A DNA stretch of 64,000 nt, from the NCBI GenBank assembly GCA_964452775.1, contig CAYVQP010000002.1, forward strand, positions 115,916 through 179,915. Direction: 5' to 3'. A program made the position numbers and the translations under genes. Numbering within the stretch: the stretch's first letter is position 1; each line of letters opens with the position of its first letter. The notes beneath the pieces are model-generated. The model was not told the DNA's origin. It made no database searches and worked only from the letters and a program-made list of their open reading frames with translations. Shown here piece by piece: positions 1 through 8,900 of the stretch. Source of the DNA: JACKCB01 sp964452775. Its GTDB lineage: Bacteria > Chloroflexota > Anaerolineae > Promineifilales > Promineifilaceae.

Positions 1-1
1 T

Positions 2-694
2 TTTAAGCAAGTCATGGTCGCCAATCAGATTCCGGTGTTGCCCTGGCAGCTCGTGCGCCGTTCGGAATGGGAGGCGGATCGGGAAGGCGTCATCAGCCGG
101 CTGGAGACCGCGCTCTCCTATCCGATGTTCACCAAGCCGGCCAATCTCGGTTCCAGCGTCGGGATCAGCAAGTGCCGTGACCGGCAAGGACTGGCCGCCG
201 GACTGGATGAGGCGGCCGGCTACGACAGGCGCATCGTTGTCGAGCAAGGAGTCAACGCCCGCGAGCTGGAAGTATCTGTCCTGGGTAATGATGATCCGGT
301 GGCCAGTATAGTCGGCGAAATCCGGCCGAGGCGAGAGTTTTACGATTATGTGGCCAAATACATTAGCGACGATTCTGAGCTGATTATCCCGGCCGTGCTG
401 GAGCCGGAGATGGAAAGGGCCGTGCGCGATCTGGCCGTGCGGGCTTACCTGGCTATTGACTGCGCCGGTTTGGGCCGGGTTGACATGATTCTTGACCGGG
501 ACAGCAATCGCGTCTATTTGAACGAGATCAACACCATGCCCGGCTTCACCCGGATATCCATGTACCCCAAGTTGTGGGAAGCAAGTGGTTTGAACTACAG
601 CGAGTTGCTGGACCGCCTTATTGAGCTGGCTCTGGATCGACACGAGGACAGGATGCAATCGCGGACTGACTATACCGCGCCGGAGGCCGGATGA
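2..694 (+). CDS. ddl: D-alanine--D-alanine ligase, 3' part
   Basis: This is the C-terminal 230 residues of an ATP-grasp D-Ala-D-Ala ligase, which makes the dipeptide for peptidoglycan precursors in the cytoplasm. The frame is open to the left edge, so the gene starts outside the window; the first ATG at 14 is internal. Visible family features are the 'KPANLGSSVGISK' ATP-binding segment, 'VVEQGVNARELEVSVLG', and the metal/substrate end 'YLNEINTMPGFT'. It ends in an ATGA overlap with ftsQ, so the two are translationally coupled within a ddl-ftsQ-ftsA-ftsZ division operon. The missing N-terminal third is the only defect. Identity is very likely from motifs and context together. Confidence 0.95.
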   Translation, partial: FKQVMVANQIPVLPWQLVRRSEWEADREGVISRLETALSYPMFTKPANLGSSVGISKCRDRQGLAAGLDEAAGYDRRIVVEQGVNARELEVSVLGNDDPVASIVGEIRPRREFYDYVAKYISDDSELIIPAVLEPEMERAVRDLAVRAYLAIDCAGLGRVDMILDRDSNRVYLNEINTMPGFTRISMYPKLWEASGLNYSELLDRLIELALDRHEDRMQSRTDYTAPEAG

Positions 695-1650
695 CGGCTG
701 ACGATCAGCGCCCGCCCAGGCGAAAGCGGTTGCGAAAGCAGCCCAGGGTACGCCGGATCAATGCCAGCGCCACGATGGCCATGCCGAGCATGCGTGTGCC
801 GGCTACCGCCAACCGCCGACGAAAGCGCAACATTGGCCGGCTACGCATTCCGGGTGAAGCTACGCGTCGCGTCCTTCTATCGGCGCGCTGGGCGAGCCTG
901 CTGCTGTTGGTGCTCTCAGTTGGGGCGCTGGCGATTATCGGGCTCAATGAGGACTTCTACGTGACCTTTATTCCGGTAGACGGCGTGGCGTCGATCTCGC
1001 CGGAGGAGATAGTGGCGGCAAGCGGCCTGGCCGGCGCGCACGTGTTTTCCGTTGATCCGGGAACGGTGGCAGAAAATATCAGCGAACTGCCGGGCGTCAT
1101 TTCGGCCACAGTTAAGTTGAGTTGGCCGAATGAACTGCAAATCTCGATTCGCGAGGACGCGCCGGTGGCGATATGGGTGCAAGATGAAAAGCAATACTGG
1201 GTCAGCAAGGAAGGGGCGCTGCTGCCGGCGCGGATGACGGTGGGTGGCCTATTGGTGATTGAGGCTGAGGGATTGATCCTGCCAGGTGCGGATGCGGAAG
1301 ATCCGGTCGCCGTTGAGGATGAAGCGGTTGAGGAAGCAGAACCGGCAGCAGGAAACCCATATCTGCCGCCGGAGATTTTGGCCGGGGCGTTGGAACTGCA
1401 ACAGCTCATACCCGGCTTGACCAAGCTCTACTACGATCCGAGCGGCGGCTTGAGTTTTCAAGACAGCGGTGGTTGGCGCGCATATTTCGGCAGCGGTGAC
1501 AACATTATTGGGAAGATGGCGCTTTATGACGCAGTCATCGCGGACCTGCTTTCACGCAACCTGACCCCGCAATACGTCAGTGTGGTGAATGTTGAGAAGC
1601 CATATTATCGAGCGGATGGCCTGACAGAAGGTCTGGAGGAAGATGGTTAG
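691..1650 (+). CDS. ftsQ: Cell division protein FtsQ
   Basis: A 319-residue bitopic division protein of the FtsQ/DivIB type, which links early and late divisome proteins in the periplasm or outer wall zone. The N-terminal ~62 residues are very rich in Arg/Lys/Pro (cytoplasmic). One membrane segment follows at about residues 65-86, then a POTRA-like region at about 90-160 ('EIVAASGLAGAHVFSVDP'), then the FtsQ domain with 'YWVSKEGALLPAR'. An acidic Ala/Glu/Pro insert near residue 200 is probably a linker. The start codon overlaps the ddl stop (ATGA). Position between ddl and ftsA supports the call more than the divergent sequence does. Confidence 0.9.
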   Translation: MTADDQRPPRRKRLRKQPRVRRINASATMAMPSMRVPATANRRRKRNIGRLRIPGEATRRVLLSARWASLLLLVLSVGALAIIGLNEDFYVTFIPVDGVASISPEEIVAASGLAGAHVFSVDPGTVAENISELPGVISATVKLSWPNELQISIREDAPVAIWVQDEKQYWVSKEGALLPARMTVGGLLVIEAEGLILPGADAEDPVAVEDEAVEEAEPAAGNPYLPPEILAGALELQQLIPGLTKLYYDPSGGLSFQDSGGWRAYFGSGDNIIGKMALYDAVIADLLSRNLTPQYVSVVNVEKPYYRADGLTEGLEEDG

Positions 1651-1703
1651 GGTTTGAGGCTACTTCTCGGCCATCAAATGCTGACCCCATTAGGTGCAGA
1701 GAT

Positions 1704-2918
1704 ATGGATGGGGTAGTTTTCGGTCTAGACATTGGAACCACCAAAGTGTGCGCCCTGGTTGGCGAGCTGCGCGGACGTGAGTTGCGCATCATCGGCCTGG
1801 GCAACGTGCCGTCCGGCGGGATGAGCAAGGGAAACATCGTTGATGTGCGCGATGCATCCGTAGCCATTGCCAAGGCGGTTGAGCAGGCGGAACAGACTTC
1901 CGGCTATGATTTGCGGCGCGCCTATGTCAGCATGGCCGGCGAGCACATTGACTCGCTAAACAGCCGGGGATCTATTGCCATTCGGCGTAGGGACGGGGGA
2001 ATCATGCCGGAAGACATCGAGCGCGCCCTGGCAACCGCCCAGACGCTGGTGCCGGTGCGCCAGGACCGGAGCATTGTCCACCTGGTTCCGCGCCACTATC
2101 GCATTGACAGCACTCAGGTAAACAGCCCCATCGGGATGCACGGGACTTTGCTGGAAGTTGACGCCCACGTGGTGACCGGCCGTAAATTGGCCCTAAAGAA
2201 CCTGGGCAAGTGCACTGAGACGGTCGGCCTGGAGGTGGAGGAGTTCGTGCTGAACTCATTGGCATCCGGCGAAGCGGTGCTTGACCCGAACGAGCGGGCG
2301 ATGGACGTGATTGTGGCGGACATTGGCGGCGGCACAACGGACGTCGCGCTCTACACCCAGGGCAGCGTCTTCCACACTAAGGTATTGCCCATCGGCGGCT
2401 ATCATGTGACCAATGACATCGCCATTGGGCTGCGGGCGCCGTTTGAGATCGCCGAACGAGTGAAGATCCAGTATGGCGATTGCCGGCCCGATAAGATTGA
2501 CGCCGCTTCGGAGTTCAGGGTAATGCCCTTTGGCGGCGAAACCATCCGCGTCGGCCGGCAAGACCTGGCTGCGGTCATTGAGGCGCGCATGGAAGAGATC
2601 TTTAACATGATCCTGGACGAGGTGCGAAGCTCCGGCTATGGGGGCTTACTGCCGGCGGGTATCGTGCTGACCGGCGGCGCGGCTCAACTGCGGGGCATCA
2701 CCGAAGTCGCTGAGCGCGTGTTGGGTGTGCCGGCCCGCGTGGCGTCCCCGCGAAACCTGGTGGGTCTGGTTGAAACCCTGCGCAGCCCGGCTTATGCCAC
2801 AAGTGTCGGCCTGCTGCGTTGGGCGACCAGCGATCACCTACTCTACAGGCCGCGCGATTCGCAGGGGCAGTGGGGAAAGAAGATAGGCTACTTCCTGAAG
2901 GCATTCTTGCCGGGCTGA
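1704..2918 (+). CDS. ftsA: Cell division protein FtsA
   Basis: A 404-residue actin-like ATPase that tethers FtsZ to the membrane. The N-terminal 'GLDIGTTKVCALVGE' phosphate-1 motif, the 'VADIGGGTTDVALY' phosphate-2 motif near residue 205 and the 'IVLTGGAAQLRGI' adenosine motif are all present. The SHS2-like 1C region lies around residues 85-165. The C-terminus ends in 'GYFLKAFLPG', which fits the membrane-targeting amphipathic tail of FtsA. It follows ftsQ by 53 bases and precedes ftsZ by 155 bases. Length is normal. The 155-base gap to ftsZ could hold an ftsZ promoter, but I could not pick out a convincing one. Confidence 0.97.
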   Translation: MDGVVFGLDIGTTKVCALVGELRGRELRIIGLGNVPSGGMSKGNIVDVRDASVAIAKAVEQAEQTSGYDLRRAYVSMAGEHIDSLNSRGSIAIRRRDGGIMPEDIERALATAQTLVPVRQDRSIVHLVPRHYRIDSTQVNSPIGMHGTLLEVDAHVVTGRKLALKNLGKCTETVGLEVEEFVLNSLASGEAVLDPNERAMDVIVADIGGGTTDVALYTQGSVFHTKVLPIGGYHVTNDIAIGLRAPFEIAERVKIQYGDCRPDKIDAASEFRVMPFGGETIRVGRQDLAAVIEARMEEIFNMILDEVRSSGYGGLLPAGIVLTGGAAQLRGITEVAERVLGVPARVASPRNLVGLVETLRSPAYATSVGLLRWATSDHLLYRPRDSQGQWGKKIGYFLKAFLPG

Positions 2919-3073
2919 GTCCGATCGGAGATGGGTATGGCTATTGCACAACGAAGGAACACAATCAGCACAGGAGTGAGCCGGAAGTAATTCAGTTCCT
3001 GTTAGAAACGAGACGTAGGAAATCGTCGCCAGGTTATTAAGAGAACCGTAGAAAGCAGAATGAGGGGTTAGAT

Positions 3074-4267
3074 ATGTTTAATGAATACAAGCGACCAAGA
3101 GAAGTACAGCGAGCTCCCACGTTAGAGGGAGCCGCGCTCATCCGCGTTGTGGGCATTGGCGGCGGCGGCAGCAATGCCATTAACCGGATGATTGACGCCG
3201 GCATTGTCGGAGTGGACTTTGTGGCGATCAATACCGACAGTCAGGCGTTGCAGGCAAGCCGGGCCAAGCTGCGGCTGCATCTGGGCGAACGGGCAACCCG
3301 CGGCCTGGGCGCCGGCGGCGACCCGGAGGTCGGCACCAAGGCGGCCGAGGAGTCTGAAGAAGAGATCCGCCAGGTACTGAGCGGCTCCGATATGGTCTTT
3401 GTAACCGCCGGAATGGGCGGCGGCACCGGCACCGGGGCATCTCCGATCATTGCCAAGGTGGCTCGCGCTGAGGGCGCTCTGACCATTGGCGTGGTCACTC
3501 GCCCGTTTTCGTTCGAGGGCGCCCGGCGGAGCAAGTCCGCCGAAGAGGGCATCGAGAGATTGAAGGAACACGTGGACACCCTGATCGTGATCCCGAATGA
3601 TCGCCTGTTGGAAACCGCCGACAAACGGGTGACCCTGGTGGACTCGTTCCGCATGGCCGACGATGTGCTCCGGCAGGGCATCCAGGGCATCAGCGAATTG
3701 ATCACCGTGCCCGGCTTGATCAACCTGGACTTCGCCGACGTGCGCACCATCATGTCGCAGGGCGGCGCAGCCCTGATGGCCATCGGCCACGGCTCCGGCG
3801 ACGACCGGGCGCTGATTGCCGCCGAGCAGGCGTTGTCTAACCGCCTCCTCGACGTGACTATTGACGGCGCGCGCGGCATCCTGTTCAACGTGACCGGCGG
3901 CAACAATCTGAGCCTGTATGAGATCAATCAGGCTGCCAGCATTATTCGTGAAACGGCGCACCCGGATGTAAACCTCATCTTCGGCGCGGTTGTGGACGAG
4001 TCAATGCGCGACGAGATCCGCATCACGGTCATCGCTACCGGCTTCGAACATCAGATTACCAATATGCGCCGGGTAGCGCCGCGCAACGTGAATGTGGAGC
4101 GGCGAGAAAAACCAACCCACCCTCCGGTACGTGAGCCGGTGATGGTTGAACCAACGCGACCGGCTCCGCAACCTGAACCAACGCCTGAGCCTCCCAGCCG
4201 GGACAAGGGCAATTCATTCCGACTTGAGGACATTGAGATCCCCGCTTTTCTACGGCGACGTAAGTAA
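3074..4267 (+). CDS. ftsZ: Cell division protein FtsZ
   Basis: A 397-residue tubulin homologue forming the Z ring. The GTP-binding signature 'GGGTGTG' is at residues 115-121, preceded by the 'GIGGGGSNAINRMI' loop near residues 28-40; the T7 region 'NLDFADVRTIM' is also clear. A Pro/Glu-rich linker (about 335-375) leads to a C-terminal peptide ending 'IPAFLRRRK', which matches the conserved partner-binding tail of FtsZ. The start is supported by a GAGGGG ribosome-binding site a few bases upstream. It is the last gene of the division cluster; the next gene converges on it. Confidence 0.98.
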   Translation: MFNEYKRPREVQRAPTLEGAALIRVVGIGGGGSNAINRMIDAGIVGVDFVAINTDSQALQASRAKLRLHLGERATRGLGAGGDPEVGTKAAEESEEEIRQVLSGSDMVFVTAGMGGGTGTGASPIIAKVARAEGALTIGVVTRPFSFEGARRSKSAEEGIERLKEHVDTLIVIPNDRLLETADKRVTLVDSFRMADDVLRQGIQGISELITVPGLINLDFADVRTIMSQGGAALMAIGHGSGDDRALIAAEQALSNRLLDVTIDGARGILFNVTGGNNLSLYEINQAASIIRETAHPDVNLIFGAVVDESMRDEIRITVIATGFEHQITNMRRVAPRNVNVERREKPTHPPVREPVMVEPTRPAPQPEPTPEPPSRDKGNSFRLEDIEIPAFLRRRK

Positions 4268-4280
4268 GAAAGGTCACGGG

Positions 4281-4313
4281 TGCGGCGCGCCGGAACCGCC
4301 GCCGCGCGCCGCA
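4281..4313. other. GC-rich inverted repeat between ftsZ and M20 peptidase
   Basis: Arms TGCGGCGCG and CGCGCCGCA (9 bp) enclose a GC-rich loop in the 50-base gap between two converging genes. There is no T-run on either side, so it may be a bidirectional RNA barrier but is not a textbook intrinsic terminator. Confidence 0.35.
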
Positions 4314-4317
4314 TCCG

Positions 4318-5553
4318 TCAACCAATGAGTCGCAGAAGAGCGAGCGTATTCAGGATCGCTTTGGGTACAAACGAACTCCGGCTGGCATATTCCTGGTCCT
4401 TGCTACCGTCCGGACTACGTTCCGAACAGTGGGCGTTATTGCCTGACGCCCCAAGTCCGTCGAGGGTGGGTAGCCTACCCCACAGATAGTTGCCGTCGCT
4501 CAATCCACCGCGCGCCTCGGGGTGCACCTGGATGCCGATGGTCGAACCCACTTCGCGCCAGATGTCGAACAGACGCCTGGTGGCTTCGTTGTGGTTCCAG
4601 GGCGGCATGGTGCGCACGAGGTCAATCGTCACCCGGCATCCATAGCCGTCGGCTGAATTAGAGACGGGCGGCTGATCAGCGAGCGCCAACAATCGCTCAA
4701 TCCCCTGTTCAAAGACCTCCGTCGAGTAGGCGCGCATCTCAACCATCGCCGTTGCAAAGTGGGGTACCCGGTTCACCACCGTACCTCCGGCTATTGTGCC
4801 GGCATTGAAGGTGATGTGACGCTCATAATCGGTGAGACCGGCGATCTGGCCGATGATGTGCGCCATCTGGACAATGGCGTTTGCGCCCTGCGCGTGGGAT
4901 GTGCCGGCGTGTGCGGCCTTTCCTTCAACGTTGACGCGGAAGACCGCCATCCCTTTGCGAGCCACGACTATCCGCGCTCCATCGCCGTTCAACTTTCCAC
5001 CCTCGAAGACCAGGCATGCCAGGGTCCTATCGGCCGGCAGCTGCTCCAAGCATAGCCGGCCAAAATCCTCGCCATCGCTCTCCTCCGCTGCGTCCAGGAG
5101 CACCAGCCAGGTGATATCCTCGAAGACCTCGGGCGCGAACTCGTGGATTGCCTGCAACATCATGTAGATCAACACGGTGCCGCCCTTAATATCCACTGCG
5201 CCCGGCCCGTATAGCCGGTCGCCCTCTATCCGCCAACTGAAGTCATTCCGCACTTCTTCTGCAGCCGGGAAGACGGTGTCCAAATGCGAGACCAGGCCGA
5301 TGGTACGATCGCTGGTTCCTCTGCGGGCCAATATCAGGTGGCTGCCAAATGTCGGGTGAACGGAAGGCCGGCGCTCGGCTTCGAAGCCTAATGAATGGAA
5401 GTATTCGGCGGTCATGTCTCCCAGGGCGTTTACACCGGCGGGATTAGCGGTGAAGCTGTTGATTTCCACCATCCGGCTAAGCATATCAACATAGGCCGGC
5501 AGCCTTTCCTCGAAATATGATTGCAGTTTCATTCGGTCTATCGCAGGGTCCAT
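4318..5553 (-). CDS. M20 family metallopeptidase (carboxypeptidase G2-like)
   Basis: A 411-residue M20 dinuclear zinc exopeptidase, the group that includes glutamate carboxypeptidase and acetylornithine deacetylase. Metal and catalytic positions are visible: His90 and Asp92 in 'SHLDTVF', Asp121 in 'GPGAVDIKGG', Glu157-Glu158 in 'AAEESDG', and a C-terminal His in 'GNNAHCSERS'. The dimerisation domain occupies roughly residues 195-310. No signal peptide, so it is probably cytoplasmic. The ATG is preceded by GGAG at good spacing. It is divergent from a gamma-glutamyltransferase, so a shared role in gamma-glutamyl or folyl peptide turnover is possible but inferred; the exact substrate cannot be read from sequence. 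Confidence 0.85.
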   Translation of the reverse strand: MDPAIDRMKLQSYFEERLPAYVDMLSRMVEINSFTANPAGVNALGDMTAEYFHSLGFEAERRPSVHPTFGSHLILARRGTSDRTIGLVSHLDTVFPAAEEVRNDFSWRIEGDRLYGPGAVDIKGGTVLIYMMLQAIHEFAPEVFEDITWLVLLDAAEESDGEDFGRLCLEQLPADRTLACLVFEGGKLNGDGARIVVARKGMAVFRVNVEGKAAHAGTSHAQGANAIVQMAHIIGQIAGLTDYERHITFNAGTIAGGTVVNRVPHFATAMVEMRAYSTEVFEQGIERLLALADQPPVSNSADGYGCRVTIDLVRTMPPWNHNEATRRLFDIWREVGSTIGIQVHPEARGGLSDGNYLWGRLPTLDGLGASGNNAHCSERSPDGSKDQEYASRSSFVPKAILNTLALLRLIG

Positions 5554-5884
5554 GATGTTGCTCCATTCCTCGTTGGCTGCTGCTGAGATCCTCTTGCCAT
5601 CTCCCCTCGCAAATCCTTCGGCCTTTTACAATAACCTTTACCTGGTGAGCTTGTGCGGCCATGCCTACGGGGGATTAAGGCGAGTTTGCGCGAGGGTCTC
5701 TCTGTCCGCCGAATTATACCGGCGCGCATTGCAGCGGCACACCGGCGCGTCTCACCGCCGCCGAAACGACTTGCCGGGCTTTGCTTCTGCTTTGTTTGCG
5801 GTACACTTTTGCTCCGGATTCGGCAGCCAAAGCGCGGTGTACGCAATCGCTGAAGGCTGCCGATGCAGAGAGGAGGATTCATTA
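5554..5884. other. 331-base divergent intergenic region
   Basis: This separates the minus-strand M20 peptidase from the plus-strand gamma-glutamyltransferase and should hold both promoters. A TATAAT hexamer is present on the minus strand at 5713-5718 but its -35 is poor. On the plus strand TACACT near 5803 is a weak -10 candidate. The frame in front of the transferase is open through this region but lacks a good start or coding character. I see no RNA gene here. Confidence 0.5.
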
Positions 5885-7480
5885 ATGCGTGGTGTGATCG
5901 CTGCTGGAGGAGAGCTGACGGCGCAGGCCGGCTACTCGATGCTTGAACAGGGGGGAAACGCCGTTGATGCGGCCGTGGCGGCTGCCTTTGCATCTTTCAT
6001 CGCTGAGGCCGGCGTGGTGCATTTGGGTGGCAGCGGCCTGGCTCAGATCTTCGATCCTGCCACGCAGCGTACGATTGTGTACGATTTCTTTAGCGCAATG
6101 CCCGGCCTCGGCGGGAACGGCCTCCCAGACCGGCTGGACTTCGAGAAGGTGACGATTGATTTCGGGGCGACCACCCAGGATTTTCACCTGGGGCGCGGCG
6201 CGGTAGCTGTGCCGGGGAATATCTTTGGCCTCTGCCGCCTGGCCAGCGATTTTGGTCGCTTGCCGTTGGAGTCTCTGCTGCAGCCGGCGCTTAAGCTGGC
6301 CCGCGAAGGGGCGGTGCTGGACGCATTTCAAGCTGACACCTGCGAGCTGCTGCGCCCGCTGTATGTGCACACGGCCGGGGTGAGGCAGATATTCGCTCCG
6401 CAGGGTCGCATGATCCGGGCCGGGGAGGCGATCTTTTTCCCAGACCTGGCCGGCACCCTGAGTGAGTTGGCCCGGCAGGGTGAGGCTTACCTGCGTGACG
6501 GCGCGCTGGCCCAGGCGATTATCGAGGATCAGCAAGCTAACGGGGGAGTACTCACCTCGCAAGACCTGGCGAGTTACCAGGTCGGGCAGCTGGAACCGAT
6601 CTGTATTCAGTATCGTGACTATGAGGTCTTCCTTCCCCCGCCCTGTTCGACTGGAGGGGTGTTGATCGCCTTTTCGCTTAAGCTGCTTTCGCATTTCGAT
6701 GCCGGCGCGCTTGAGCACGGGTCGGCGAGCCACCTGAGTCTGCTCCACGAGGTGATGGCGGCGACGACAAGGGCCAGATTAGAGTGGGATAGGCTGTCCG
6801 CTGAGCTGCCGGCTGACGAGGCGGTCCAGCGCTTCCTGGATGATGACTTCGCCGGCCAATTCGCCAATGAGATAAAGGAGGCCATCGCAAATCGCAGACC
6901 GGCGACCGTTCTGCCGGAGGAGCCCGGACCGGGTAATACCAGCCACCTCAGCGTCGTTGATGAAGATGGTATGGCGGTCGGTCTGACCACTACCGCAGGT
7001 GAGACGGCCGGCTATGTCGTCCCAGGGACCGGTTTCATCCCCAACAACATCCTCGGTGAAGAAGATTTGAACCCGCACGGCTTTCACAAATGGCCAGCCG
7101 GGCAGCGAATCCCGACCATGATGGCTCCCACTTTCGTATCGCTGAATGGGAAGATACGGCTGGTGGTAGGCAGCGGAGGGAGTATTCGCATCCGCAGCGC
7201 CATTCTGCAAACGCTCAGCAATCTGCTGGATTTCGGCATGGACCTGGAAACAGCCGTGAACGTATCGCGCGTGCACGTAGAAAACGGCGTGCTGCAGTGC
7301 GAATGGGGCTATGATGCGCGAGCGGTGGATCAACTGGAATCCTGGGGCTACAGGATGAATCGTTGGCGGACTCGCAGCATCTACTTCGGCGGCGCGCACT
7401 CGGTGGCGCGGGCGGAAGACGGCCGGCTGACCGGAGCCGGCGATTCGCGCAGAGGCGGAGCGACGGCTGAGGTCCGCTAA
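5885..7480 (+). CDS. Gamma-glutamyltransferase family protein
   Basis: A 531-residue Ntn-hydrolase of the gamma-glutamyltranspeptidase family, which cleaves or transfers the gamma-glutamyl group of glutathione-like peptides and matures by self-cleavage. The start is set by AGAGGAGG about 8 bases upstream of ATG 5885; the longer open frame upstream has no such site. The N-terminus 'AAGGELTAQAGYSMLEQGGNAVDAA' is typical of the family, and the autocatalytic Thr is Thr352 in 'GNTSHLSVVDEDG'. The late 'VGSGGSIRI' glycine-rich segment is also typical. There is no obvious signal peptide, unlike the periplasmic E. coli enzyme, so a cytoplasmic form is possible. The role with the divergent M20 peptidase is inferred. 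Confidence 0.88.
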   Translation: MRGVIAAGGELTAQAGYSMLEQGGNAVDAAVAAAFASFIAEAGVVHLGGSGLAQIFDPATQRTIVYDFFSAMPGLGGNGLPDRLDFEKVTIDFGATTQDFHLGRGAVAVPGNIFGLCRLASDFGRLPLESLLQPALKLAREGAVLDAFQADTCELLRPLYVHTAGVRQIFAPQGRMIRAGEAIFFPDLAGTLSELARQGEAYLRDGALAQAIIEDQQANGGVLTSQDLASYQVGQLEPICIQYRDYEVFLPPPCSTGGVLIAFSLKLLSHFDAGALEHGSASHLSLLHEVMAATTRARLEWDRLSAELPADEAVQRFLDDDFAGQFANEIKEAIANRRPATVLPEEPGPGNTSHLSVVDEDGMAVGLTTTAGETAGYVVPGTGFIPNNILGEEDLNPHGFHKWPAGQRIPTMMAPTFVSLNGKIRLVVGSGGSIRIRSAILQTLSNLLDFGMDLETAVNVSRVHVENGVLQCEWGYDARAVDQLESWGYRMNRWRTRSIYFGGAHSVARAEDGRLTGAGDSRRGGATAEVR

Positions 7481-7590
7481 GAACTGTGGTCCCGGCCGCA
7501 ACAACTGCCGGCTGCACGTTCGCAACAAACCCGCTAGAATCACCGTCCAATACCTTGCTGGCGCCCTGTCAGGCAGAATCATGCATCAAT

Positions 7591-7648
7591 TTTCCCGGAA
7601 ACTATTTCAACGAGCGCCGGCGATTGACCCAATTCAGTTTCCGGGAAA
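7591..7648. promoter_or_regulatory. Paired dyad element TTTCCSGGAAA upstream of PHP hydrolase
   Basis: TTTCCCGGAAA (7591-7601) and TTTCCGGGAAA (7638-7648) are each near-perfect 11-bp dyads and are also inverted copies of each other with flanks extending to about 14 bp. Centre spacing is 47 bp and the inner site ends 41 bases before the ATG at 7689. The same arrangement occurs at 21443-21501. A pair of regulator binding sites, or an RNA hairpin formed by the two arms, would both fit. Confidence 0.5.
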
Positions 7649-7688
7649 ACGTAGTAGCCAAGTTAACTGAGCGCTGGGATACGATTTA

Positions 7689-8795
7689 ATGCCCTGGTTT
7701 GAAGTTGCCGGTAATTTGCATATGCACACGCCATACTCCGATGGCGAGAAGTGGCATAAAGAGATCGCGGCTGATGCGATCCGGGCCGGCCTGGATTTCG
7801 TGATCGTTACTGACCACAATTTGTGGGTAGATGGGGTGCAGGGCTACTACGAGACCGATGAAGGCAGGGTTCTGCTCTTGACCGGCGAAGAGGTGCACGA
7901 TACCCTCCGCGAGCCGCAGGCCAATCATTTCCTCGCCTATGGAGCGGACCGGGAGTTGTATCGCTGCGCGCCGCATCCTCAGGAGCTGATCAACATGACC
8001 CGCAAAGCCGGCGGATTTGGCTTCCTGGCGCACCCCTTTGAATTGGACATACCATTGATCAGGGAGGGCGGCGACCTAGGCTGGAAGAATTGGGAAGTGA
8101 CCGGCTACACCGGCCTGGAGATCTGGAACTACATGTCCAGCTTCAAGAATGAGGTCTCCCGTTTCGTGCGTAGCCTGAGGATCCGCAACCTCTTCTATTG
8201 GAAGTTGCGCGTTCTGCCCCTGGTTTTCAGGCCGGAGAGGCTGGTCGTAGGGCCGGAGCGAGAGGTGCTTGAAAAGTGGGACGCCCTTCTGGCTGAGGGT
8301 AGGCAAATCGTCGCTATCGGCAATAGCGACGCGCACGGCACAGAGCTGAGCTTCGGACCGATCCGGCGGGTGGTATTTCCCTACGAGTTTCTCTTTCGGG
8401 CGGTCAACACTCATCTGCTGCTGCCGGAGGAGCTGACCGGCGATTTGACACATGACAAGGCGCTGATCCTGCAGGCAATCGGCAGCGGGCATGCCTGGGT
8501 TGGCTATGATATGGCTGCTCCCACTAAAGGCTTTCGCTTCAGCGGTCAGGGAATAACCAAGGGGATTATGGGGGACGAGATTAAACTGGATGCCGGCGCG
8601 ACGCTGCAGGTGCTGGCGCCGGCGAGGGCCCGGATTCGACTGCTGCGCCACGGAGAAGTGGTCGCCGAGGTACAGAATGAGCCAAATTTGACCCATATTC
8701 CACTGGAAGAAGGCGCCTATCGCGCGGAGTGTCTGGTGAAGTTTGAGGGTAAGGAACGGGGCTGGATCTATAGCAACCCGATTTATCTGGTTTAG
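7689..8795 (+). CDS. PHP-domain metal-dependent hydrolase (CehA/McbA-like)
   Basis: A 368-residue protein with an N-terminal PHP (polymerase and histidinol phosphatase) metal-binding domain. The first motif 'NLHMHTPYSDGE' gives the His-x-His pair, 'IVTDHN' the second site, and later 'LAHPFE' and 'IGNSDAHG' further ligands. The last ~80 residues look like a small beta domain of the kind attached to CehA/McbA-type phosphoesterases. No signal peptide is seen. There is no ribosome-binding site before the ATG and a TACGAT lies 4 bases upstream, so a very short or absent leader is possible. It stands alone, downstream of the paired dyad element. The substrate is unknown. Confidence 0.8.
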   Translation: MPWFEVAGNLHMHTPYSDGEKWHKEIAADAIRAGLDFVIVTDHNLWVDGVQGYYETDEGRVLLLTGEEVHDTLREPQANHFLAYGADRELYRCAPHPQELINMTRKAGGFGFLAHPFELDIPLIREGGDLGWKNWEVTGYTGLEIWNYMSSFKNEVSRFVRSLRIRNLFYWKLRVLPLVFRPERLVVGPEREVLEKWDALLAEGRQIVAIGNSDAHGTELSFGPIRRVVFPYEFLFRAVNTHLLLPEELTGDLTHDKALILQAIGSGHAWVGYDMAAPTKGFRFSGQGITKGIMGDEIKLDAGATLQVLAPARARIRLLRHGEVVAEVQNEPNLTHIPLEEGAYRAECLVKFEGKERGWIYSNPIYLV

Positions 8796-8821
8796 GATCC
8801 CCTCGCCGGATATGGCCCAGG

Positions 8822-8860
8822 CCCCGCAGCTCGCCGGGATGTAGTCCGGCGGGGTTTGTT
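8822..8860 (+). terminator. Terminator after PHP hydrolase
   Basis: CCCCGC pairs with GCGGGG, with an inner CCGG/CCGG stem and a small internal bulge, followed by TTTGTT. It lies between the stop of the PHP gene and the converging signal peptidase gene. Confidence 0.55.
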
Positions 8861-8900
8861 ACGAGCCTGGCGACCGCGCCATTGGCCGCCTGGCGCAAAG

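Noticed and set aside
5552..5884. A 5' extension of the gamma-glutamyltransferase frame
   Set aside because: The 111 extra codons do not look like the family or a signal peptide, and a strong ribosome-binding site precedes ATG 5885.
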